Assembly: GCA_943908405.1 (NCBI GenBank)
Contig: CALTTE010000050.1
Coordinates: forward strand, 1 to 14,316
Direction: 5' to 3'
From: an uncultured Moraxella sp.
Lineage (GTDB): Bacteria > Pseudomonadota > Gammaproteobacteria > Pseudomonadales > Moraxellaceae
DNA length: 14,316 nucleotides
This document shows positions 7,426 through 13,314 of the stretch, one piece after another. Position numbers and translations under genes: made by a program. A model generated the notes under the pieces. It did no database searches and was not told the DNA's origin. It was given only the letters and a program-made list of their open reading frames with translations. Every line of letters starts with the position of its first letter. Positions within the stretch are counted from its first letter, which is position 1.

Positions 7426-8619
7426 ATGAATATTACGATTGAATACAAAAAAGCCCAATCGCTATTGGCTGATGACAAACGCCTTGCTATTATCACCTTT
7501 GATAACCCAAAATCGCTCAATGCCCAAACGCTAACGATGGTCAATGCCACTAAGCAAGCCCTTGATGATTGGCAAAGTGATGACAGTATTTGTGCGGTGG
7601 TGTTGCGTGGGGCAGGCGATAAGGCGTTTTGTGCAGGGGGTGATATTCGTAGCCTATATTATACTTTAAAAAACAAGGACTTAAAAAATCCCACTCCAAG
7701 CAACACAGCAAAGGACAATGATGGCGATAATCCAAGCGATACGACTTATCCAAATAAGCCCTTGCCAAGCGTTGATGTGTTTTTTGCTAAGGAATATGGC
7801 TTGATTGAGACGCTTGCCACGTATCCTAAGCCAATTTTGGCGTGGGGTAGTGGCATTGTGATGGGCGGTGGGCTTGGTATTTTGGCAGCGTCCAGCCACA
7901 AAGTGGTTACTGGCAGCACAATAATGGCAATGCCTGAGGTGAGCATTGGGCTGTTTCCTGACGCTGGCGGGTCGTATTTTTTAAATCGTATGATGGGTAA
8001 AGTAGGGCTGTTTTTGGGTTTGACAGGGGCAAGATTTGATGGCGTTGATGCTTACTTTTTGGGCTTGGCAGATTGCTTTATGTCAAGTGGCGATTATGAT
8101 AAGTTATTAAATGTCTTGCTTGACACCAAATGGGGTGATAATCAGGCGAATTTTTATACGCTCAGCCAAGTTTTGGCAACATTTAACCAGCCACCATCGC
8201 CAAGCGACAGCCAAGTGTTGCAAAATATAACTACCATTAACGCCTTGATGAGTGCTGGGGATTTGTTGGCGGTGGATAAGGCGTTACGCCATTATGCTGG
8301 CACAAGCGATACTAATGCGAGCGATACTGGCACAAGCGAGTTTATGCATAATGCCATTGCTTCTTATCAAGCAGGGTCGGCCATCACCAAGGCGGTAACG
8401 TGGACGATTTATCACACGGTAGCCACGTGGTCGCTTAGTGAAATTTTGGCGTTGGAATTAAATGTTGCCATTAACAGTTGCACGCAGGGCGATTTTGCCG
8501 AAGGGGTACGAGCATTGCTTATTGAGAAGGACAAAAACCCTGCTTGGCAATACACGCTTGAAACATTACCCAAGGGCTATGCCGAGCAATATTTGTTAAA
8601 TTCGTTGGCAAGCACCTAG
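7426..8619 (+). CDS. 3-hydroxyisobutyryl-CoA hydrolase-like protein (enoyl-CoA hydratase superfamily)
   Basis: A crotonase-fold enzyme. HIBYL-CoA hydrolases cleave 3-hydroxyisobutyryl-CoA in valine breakdown. The 397-residue product has the oxyanion-hole segments AFCAGGDIRSLYY (68-80) and GIVMGGGLGILAASSHKVV (143-161). PEVSIGLFPDAGGSYFLNR (170-188) supplies Glu171 and Asp179, with the same 8-residue spacing as the catalytic pair of human HIBCH (Glu143/Asp151). The C-terminal GDFAEGVRALLIEKDKNPAW (355-374) is diagnostic of this subfamily against short enoyl-CoA hydratases. Odd points are a hydrophilic, Asn/Asp/Pro-rich insertion at about 86-114 and a Thr/Ser/Asp-rich stretch at about 291-304 encoded by a DNA repeat. 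The ATG at 7426 has GGAG five bases upstream, so I prefer it to a start six codons earlier. No other valine-pathway gene is adjacent, so the substrate is inferred. Confidence 0.88.
   Translation: MNITIEYKKAQSLLADDKRLAIITFDNPKSLNAQTLTMVNATKQALDDWQSDDSICAVVLRGAGDKAFCAGGDIRSLYYTLKNKDLKNPTPSNTAKDNDGDNPSDTTYPNKPLPSVDVFFAKEYGLIETLATYPKPILAWGSGIVMGGGLGILAASSHKVVTGSTIMAMPEVSIGLFPDAGGSYFLNRMMGKVGLFLGLTGARFDGVDAYFLGLADCFMSSGDYDKLLNVLLDTKWGDNQANFYTLSQVLATFNQPPSPSDSQVLQNITTINALMSAGDLLAVDKALRHYAGTSDTNASDTGTSEFMHNAIASYQAGSAITKAVTWTIYHTVATWSLSEILALELNVAINSCTQGDFAEGVRALLIEKDKNPAWQYTLETLPKGYAEQYLLNSLAST
8297..8339 (+). repeat. Direct repeat inside the HIBYL-CoA hydrolase-like gene
   Basis: CTGGCACAAGCGA occurs at 8297-8309 and 8327-8339, exactly 30 bases apart, with GCGATACT also repeated in between. 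The spacing is a multiple of three, so copy-number change would keep the frame. It encodes a Thr/Ser/Asp-rich loop. Confidence 0.7.
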
Positions 8620-8654
8620 TTGGACCGCTTGGGTGAATTGGCTGTCTGTGAGTG

Positions 8655-8701
8655 GATTGATAAGATTGATGGGTTAATAAAGAATATCAATCAAAGTTTT
8701 T
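8655..8701 (+). terminator. Possible weak terminator after the HIBYL-CoA hydrolase-like gene
   Basis: GATTGATA (8655-8662) and TATCAATC (8685-8692) are perfect inverted arms with a 22-base loop, followed shortly by TTTTT (8697-8701). The stem is AT-rich and the loop long, so this is uncertain. Confidence 0.3.
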
Positions 8702-8739
8702 GGGCAATTTTTGCGAAAAACCAATTTTTATTCACAGCA

Positions 8740-8783
8740 AGTATTGTATACTAATATTACCGTATGGTGATTTAACCGTATGG
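8740..8783 (+). promoter_or_regulatory. Promoter/operator-like region of the aromatic amino acid permease gene
   Basis: TATACT (8747-8752) is a good -10 element, without a clear -35. It lies inside the inverted repeat AGTAT-TGT-ATACT (8740-8752). Just downstream, ACCGTATGG occurs twice (8759-8767 and 8775-8783), 16 bases apart, at or just after the expected transcription start. The arrangement looks like a repressor-binding site, but I recognise neither a TyrR nor a TrpR box. Confidence 0.4.
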
Positions 8784-8823
8784 CAATTTACAAAATTTAG
8801 CAAATAACATTTAAGGGTGAGTT

Positions 8824-10056
8824 ATGACACAACACAAAGCTCCAAGCGTATTTGGTGGGGCGATGATTATTGCGGGGACGGCGATTGGGGCGGGTATGCT
8901 TGCCAATCCTACAGCGACCGCTGGGGTGTGGTTTGGTTGGTCGCTGTTGGTGTTTTTTTATGTGTGGCTTTGTATGCTGTCATCAGGGCTTATGGTGCTT
9001 GAGGCAACCACGCATTATCCAAGTAATGCCAATATGGCAACAATGACCAATGATTTATTGGGCAAGGGCTTTAGTGTTTTTAATAGCTTGTCGCTTTTGT
9101 TTACTTTGTATATTTTGCTTTATGCTTATATTACCAGTGGTGGGGATTTAACTGCCAAATATTTGGGTTTGATGACGGATGGTGAGATTGTACCAAAAGT
9201 AGGTTCGCTGATTTTAACAGGGCTTTTTATGCTGTTTGTTTGGCTGTCCACCAAGGCGGTTGACCGTGTGGCAACGATTTTGATGATAGGAATGATAGTT
9301 AGTTTTTTTGTGTCTATTGCAGGGCTTTTGGGGACGATGGACACAGCGATTTTATTTGATGTTGCCGCCCCTGTTGATACAGCATATACACCGTATTTGT
9401 GGGCGGCGTTATCAACCATTTTGGTGTCGTTTGGTTATCAGGTGAGTGTGCCAAGTATGACTAAATACTTTGCAGGTGATAGCAAAAAAGTATCGCAAGC
9501 GGTGATGATTGGCACGGTGTTGGCGTTGGTTTTTTATTTGTTGTGGCAAGTGGCGGTGCAGGGCAATTTACCACGCCGTGATTTCGCCTCTGTGATTGCC
9601 GCTGATGGACAGGTAACTGTTTTGCTTGATGCCATTGGCAAGCAAGGGCTAATTAACACGATGCTTAATGCCTTTGCTTACATGGCACTGACCAGCTCGT
9701 TTTTGGGAGTGGCGTTGGGGCTATTTGACTTTTTGGCGGATATGTTTGGCTTTGATGACAGCAAGCAAGCTCGCACCAAGGTCGTGGCATTGGTGTTTTT
9801 ACCGCCATTGGTGTTTAGTTTGCTCGCCCCGTTTGGTTTTGTTAAAGCCATTGGCTTTGCAGGGCTTGCTTTGACGATTTGGGGGGTGATTACCCCAGCT
9901 TTGCTCGTGCTTGCCAGTCGCAAGCGTTATAAGACAGCTTCCTATCGTGCGTTTGGTGGGCAATTTATGGTGTATTTTGTTATTGTGTTTGGTGTGCTTA
10001 ATATTTTGGTGCAATTGGCAAGTTATGTTAATTTAATTCCTGTTTTTAAAGGCTGA
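8824..10056 (+). CDS. Aromatic amino acid permease, Mtr/TnaB/TyrP type (HAAAP family)
   Basis: An inner-membrane, proton-coupled transporter for tryptophan, tyrosine and/or phenylalanine. The 410-residue product matches the family length (about 400-415) and is hydrophobic throughout, with about eleven predicted membrane segments. The N-terminal FGGAMIIAGTAIGAGMLANP (10-29) is the family signature around the broken first helix; a second segment, LMVLEATTHYP, follows the second helix as in TyrP. The C-terminus has the helix YFVIVFGVLNILVQLASYV and ends FKG. The ATG at 8824 is preceded by AAGGGTGAG. It is the last gene before a bidirectional terminator and has its own candidate promoter. Which aromatic amino acid it carries cannot be told from the sequence. 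The stop codon lies in the first unit of a 15-bp tandem repeat. Confidence 0.9.
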   Translation: MTQHKAPSVFGGAMIIAGTAIGAGMLANPTATAGVWFGWSLLVFFYVWLCMLSSGLMVLEATTHYPSNANMATMTNDLLGKGFSVFNSLSLLFTLYILLYAYITSGGDLTAKYLGLMTDGEIVPKVGSLILTGLFMLFVWLSTKAVDRVATILMIGMIVSFFVSIAGLLGTMDTAILFDVAAPVDTAYTPYLWAALSTILVSFGYQVSVPSMTKYFAGDSKKVSQAVMIGTVLALVFYLLWQVAVQGNLPRRDFASVIAADGQVTVLLDAIGKQGLINTMLNAFAYMALTSSFLGVALGLFDFLADMFGFDDSKQARTKVVALVFLPPLVFSLLAPFGFVKAIGFAGLALTIWGVITPALLVLASRKRYKTASYRAFGGQFMVYFVIVFGVLNILVQLASYVNLIPVFKG

Positions 10057-10097
10057 TGTTTTAAAGGCTACTGTTTTATAAGGCTAAGTTTTAAACG
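10044..10097 (+). repeat. 15-bp tandem repeat over the permease stop codon
   Basis: Units start at 10044, 10059 and 10074, with a partial fourth at 10089. Each begins TTTTAAAGGCT or a close variant. The first unit encodes Phe-Lys-Gly-stop. The second has TAC where the first has TGA, so units after the first are open in the permease frame and run on to a TAA at about 10110. Confidence 0.75.
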
Positions 10098-10142
10098 TTG
10101 GTTAAAGATTTAAAATTTGTCCAAAGTATAATAAAAAGCCAT

Positions 10143-10172
10143 AAAAAAACCAATCGTTTTGATTGGTTTTTT
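10143..10172. terminator. Bidirectional terminator between the permease gene and fbpA
   Basis: A 12-bp stem AAAAAACCAATC/GATTGGTTTTTT (10144-10155 with 10161-10172) closes a GTTTT loop. The A and T runs make it usable on both strands between the two convergent genes. Confidence 0.9.
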
Positions 10173-10226
10173 ATTGCTTAAGCCACCAAAGCAATTGTTA
10201 TTAAAAGCAGTTATTACTAAAAATAA

Positions 10227-11255
10227 TTATTGATAGCCTGCTTTTTTCATTAACATAATGGCTTTTTGCTGATTTTTACCAGCCACAGAGACATTGATTA
10301 AATCTTGCTTGAACCGTCCCCATTTGGCGATTTTGGGGGCAGGGGCAACACGCACAGACGCTGGGTATTCGTTATTTAAATCAGCAAATAAATTTTGGGC
10401 TTCTTGGCTTGATAACCATTCAATGAATTTTTGGGCTTCGGCAGCATTTTTGCTGTATTTAACCACCCCTGCACCTGATACATTAACGTGTGTGCCACGC
10501 CCATTTTGATTGGCAAAAAAGACTTTAACATTATTGGCAAAATTGGGGTTTTTGTCCAAAAGTCGCCCATAATAGTAAGTGTTGGCAATGCCCACATCGC
10601 ATTGTCCTGCCCCGATGGCCTCAAGCATGGCGGTGTCGTTGGGGAATGGCTTGGTTGCCAAATTCTTAACCCAGCCTTTTACCACTTGCTCGGTTTTGGC
10701 TGTACCGATGCTGGCAATCATTGTACCAACTAAGGATTGGTTATAAACGTTGTCTGAGGTACGCAAGCACAGTCTGTCTTGCCATTTTGGGTTGGCCAAA
10801 TCTTCATAGGTGGATAATTCATTGGGCGAGACTTTGTTAGGATTATAAAAAATGGTGCGAGCTCTTACTGATAGCCCTGTCCAATGACCCTGTGGGTCTC
10901 TTAGATGTGAGGGGATATTGTATTTGATGGTGCTTGAATTGATGGGCTTAAACAATCCAGCTTGGGTAGCTTGCCATAAGTTGCCACCATCTACCGTGAT
11001 TAGCACGTCGGCTTTGGTGTTTTTGCCTTCGGCTTTTAATTTTTCAATCAACGGCCCTGCTTTATCGCTGACAATGTTGATTTTATTGCCCGTTTCTTGC
11101 TCGTATTTTTGTGTGATGGGGCGAAGCAGTTCATCGGTGCGTGATGAATACACGGTTAATTCTGCGGCAAACACAGGGGTAGTGGCAATCATTGCCCCTA
11201 ACGCTAATACCAATTTATGTTTAGAAAATTTATGCTGAGAAAAAGCAGTTGCCAT
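10227..11255 (-). CDS. fbpA: Periplasmic ferric iron-binding protein FbpA
   Basis: Captures Fe3+ in the periplasm and hands it to the FbpB permease. The 342-residue precursor has a signal peptide (Lys/His-rich N-region, hydrophobic LVLALGAMIATTPVFA, cut after Ala30), leaving a mature protein of 312 residues, as usual for the family. NTYYYGRL carries the tyrosines expected to bind iron (Tyr227/Tyr228), and NVYNQSLVG supplies Tyr171. The Neisseria FbpA ligands His9 and Glu57 are not conserved: their places hold Thr40 (YSSRTDELL) and the segment ITVDGGN. This agrees better with the Tyr-based class described for Mannheimia haemolytica FbpA. The ATG at 11255 has AAGGA upstream. The gene is divergent from fbpB-fbpC rather than leading them. 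The ligand assignment is an inference from motif position. Confidence 0.93.
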   Translation of the reverse strand: MATAFSQHKFSKHKLVLALGAMIATTPVFAAELTVYSSRTDELLRPITQKYEQETGNKINIVSDKAGPLIEKLKAEGKNTKADVLITVDGGNLWQATQAGLFKPINSSTIKYNIPSHLRDPQGHWTGLSVRARTIFYNPNKVSPNELSTYEDLANPKWQDRLCLRTSDNVYNQSLVGTMIASIGTAKTEQVVKGWVKNLATKPFPNDTAMLEAIGAGQCDVGIANTYYYGRLLDKNPNFANNVKVFFANQNGRGTHVNVSGAGVVKYSKNAAEAQKFIEWLSSQEAQNLFADLNNEYPASVRVAPAPKIAKWGRFKQDLINVSVAGKNQQKAIMLMKKAGYQ

Positions 11256-11316
11256 AATAATTCCTTATACCTTGAATGATGTGAAAGATTGTTGCGTAAT
11301 GCAATTGTTTTTTTAA

Positions 11317-11338
11317 GTGTTTCTTGCATTTGAAACAC
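11317..11338 (-). promoter_or_regulatory. Hairpin in the fbpA leader
   Basis: GTGTTTC (11317-11323) and GAAACAC (11332-11338) are perfect 7-bp inverted arms with an 8-base loop, inside the predicted leader of about 100 bases. No T run follows, so it is not an intrinsic terminator. It may be an RNA structure or a protein-binding dyad. Confidence 0.5.
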
Positions 11339-11359
11339 CCAAAAACAGATTGCTTTTTT

Positions 11360-11388
11360 ATTATAATCGGTTACAATTAGTTTGTAAA
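11360..11388 (-). promoter_or_regulatory. Promoter of fbpA
   Basis: On the minus strand TTTACA (11383-11388) is followed after exactly 17 bases by a perfect TATAAT (11360-11365). Transcription would start near 11353, about 100 bases before the fbpA start. Confidence 0.7.
11371..11387. promoter_or_regulatory. Operator-like dyad TTACAA-N5-TTGTAA
   Basis: Perfect 6-bp inverted arms at 11371-11376 and 11382-11387. The dyad covers the fbpA -35 element and part of its spacer, so a bound protein would block fbpA transcription. The regulator is unknown. Confidence 0.5.
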
Positions 11389-11413
11389 CAAGAAATATAA
11401 TCATTTTTATTAT
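11385..11413 (+). promoter_or_regulatory. Candidate promoter of fbpB-fbpC
   Basis: TAAACA (11385-11390), 17 bases, then TATTAT (11408-11413). The match is moderate. TATAAT at 11396-11401 is an alternative -10 but its best -35 (TTACAA, 11371) is 19 bases away. The Fur-like site would occupy the spacer. Confidence 0.35.
11390..11408. promoter_or_regulatory. Fur-box-like site between fbpA and fbpB
   Basis: By eye the 19 bases agree with the Fur consensus GATAATGATAATCATTATC at 13 positions, including the unbroken core ATAATCATT. It lies directly upstream of the fbpA -35 and over the candidate fbpB promoter, a sensible place for iron control of both transcripts. Confidence 0.5.
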
Positions 11414-11500
11414 TGCTGGCGTTAGAAGTGATTGGGGTGGATAGTAGTTAAGGTTTTGAGCAAAAATTGGATAAACATTTTGGGTAAAGTGGATAAAAAT

Positions 11501-13138
11501 ATGACGGTGTCAAAAATTTTAGCCAAAGGCTGGCTTTTTTTGTGTGTGCTGTTGGTGCTTGTGCCAATTACGGTTATTATCGCTTCTGTACAAGAATTTG
11601 ATGCCGAAATTTGGGCGTTTTTGCTGGATTATCAGTTGCCGATTTTGTTAAAAAATACCGCTATCTTGGCTTTGTCAGTGGCAGTTGGCGTGGTGGTTTT
11701 GGGGGTAAGTACGGCGTGGCTTACCACAATGTACCGCTTCCCTGCCCAAAAGTGGCTTGCTTTTGCGATGATGTTACCAATGGCAATGCCCGCTTATGTG
11801 CTTGCCTTTACTTGGGTGGGGTTGTTTGCTTATTCAGGGGCGATTGGGGAGGGGTTAAGACAGCTTGGGTTGCCTGCCATTGACATCAGAAATGGGGCAG
11901 GGCTTAGCGTGGTGATGAGCTTGGCGTTTTATCCTTATGTATATTTGCTTGCTAAATCAGCTTTTGCCACGATGGGAGGGCGGGCGATGGAAGCGGGGGC
12001 ATCATTGGGGTTGTCGCCTTATCAGGCATTTTTTAAGATTGCCTTGCCAATGGCACGCCCTTTTATTGTGGGTGGGCTGTGGCTTTGTATGATGGAGGTG
12101 CTGGCTGATTTTGGGACGGTATCGGTGTTTGGTTATGAAACGTTTACCACCGCCATTTATGAGGCGTGGTTTGGGTTTTTTTCGCTAGAAACTGCCAAGC
12201 AGTTGGCGTTGATTTTAATCAGTTTTGTGTTGATTTTGGTGGTGCTAGAGCAGGCAAGCCGTGGCAAACGCCAATTTTATGAAGCAGGCAAGGCAAGTCG
12301 TTATGAGCCTGTGGCGTTGGTTGGGATTAAAAAGTACTTGGCTAGTGGTTATTGTTTGCTGATTATGACGCTTGCGTTTTTTGTGCCATTGGGTCAGCTT
12401 ATTGTCTGGGTGGCGGGTAGCGTAGATAGTGTGCGTTGGGACGAGCTTTTGGGGCAAACCTTGCGGTCGCTATTGATGAGCACGTTATCAGGGCTGTTGG
12501 TGGGTGTGGTGGCGTTGGGGCTGGTGCTGGCAAAGCAAACGCTCAAAACCCGATGGGCAACGCTTGGGCTAAAAATAGCCACCTTGGGCTATGCCATTCC
12601 GGGTACGGTGTTGGCGGTGGGCATATTTGTGCCGATTGCGTGGCTGGATAACTGGCTGATTGGCATGTTTTCGTTGTCGGCTACGGCGATTTTTAAAGGT
12701 ACGTTGTTTGTGATGTTGCTGGCTTATTTGGTGCGATTTTTGGCGTTGGGGGTGCAAGCGGTGGGAGCAGGGGCGGATAGAATTCAGGCGGGCTATATGG
12801 AATCGGCTTATACGCTTGGCAAAACGCCCATTTTGGCGGTGCGTGAGGTGTATGTCCCAATGATTAAAGGGTCGTTATGGGTGGCAATGCTGATGACGTT
12901 TGTAGATGTGATGAAAGAAATTCCCATTACATTGATGATGCGACCGACAGGTTTTGATATGCTATCGGCACGTATTTATGCGTTTACCACTGAAGGGCTG
13001 TATGATAAAGCAGCATTTCCTGCATTGATTGTGGTACTGGTGGGATTGTTGCCGGTGATTGGATTTGCCAAAATTGGGCAAAAAAAAATAAAATTAAGCA
13101 ATAAAACAAGCGTCTATCAAATAAAAAAAGCAGATTAA
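11501..13138 (+). CDS. fbpB: Ferric iron ABC transporter permease FbpB
   Basis: The inner-membrane channel of the iron importer. The 545-residue product is a fused two-domain permease, as in other FbpB proteins, with about twelve membrane segments. Each half has an EAA loop that docks with the ATPase: EAGASLGLSPYQAFFKIALP at about 164-183 and ESAYTLGKTPILAVREVYVP at about 434-453. The second is followed by MLMTFVDVMKEIPITLMMRP, which is typical of the family. I chose the ATG at 11501 because the hydrophobic first helix follows at once. The ribosome binding site there is weak (AGTGGAT), and a TTG at 11456 preceded by AAGG would add 15 residues. fbpC follows after 176 bases. The C-terminal end is Lys-rich and cytoplasmic. 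Confidence 0.92.
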   Translation: MTVSKILAKGWLFLCVLLVLVPITVIIASVQEFDAEIWAFLLDYQLPILLKNTAILALSVAVGVVVLGVSTAWLTTMYRFPAQKWLAFAMMLPMAMPAYVLAFTWVGLFAYSGAIGEGLRQLGLPAIDIRNGAGLSVVMSLAFYPYVYLLAKSAFATMGGRAMEAGASLGLSPYQAFFKIALPMARPFIVGGLWLCMMEVLADFGTVSVFGYETFTTAIYEAWFGFFSLETAKQLALILISFVLILVVLEQASRGKRQFYEAGKASRYEPVALVGIKKYLASGYCLLIMTLAFFVPLGQLIVWVAGSVDSVRWDELLGQTLRSLLMSTLSGLLVGVVALGLVLAKQTLKTRWATLGLKIATLGYAIPGTVLAVGIFVPIAWLDNWLIGMFSLSATAIFKGTLFVMLLAYLVRFLALGVQAVGAGADRIQAGYMESAYTLGKTPILAVREVYVPMIKGSLWVAMLMTFVDVMKEIPITLMMRPTGFDMLSARIYAFTTEGLYDKAAFPALIVVLVGLLPVIGFAKIGQKKIKLSNKTSVYQIKKAD

Positions 13139-13160
13139 ATGTGGCGTATCCCAAAGGTGC

Positions 13161-13186
13161 AAGGCGTTTAAACAAGGCGTTTAAAC
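13161..13186. repeat. Perfect 13-bp tandem repeat between fbpB and fbpC
   Basis: AAGGCGTTTAAAC occurs twice without a gap (13161-13173 and 13174-13186). Each copy contains the 8-bp palindrome GTTTAAAC; the second lies in the 10-bp palindrome CGTTTAAACG (13178-13187). It starts 22 bases after the fbpB stop. Confidence 0.85.
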
Positions 13187-13314
13187 GAGTATCTCAAATC
13201 TAAAAATGTTTAAGCAAATTAAAATATGTTAAGGCAAAAAGCCGTTGGCATACAAAGCATAAATTAAAGCAATAGCGGGCAATATAAACATACAATTAAC
13301 AATAGGATAAAACA

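Noticed and set aside
11432..11500. An fbpB start at the TTG at 11432
   Set aside because: It would add 23 residues that overlap the promoter region. The ATG at 11501 sits directly before the first membrane helix, although a TTG at 11456 remains possible.
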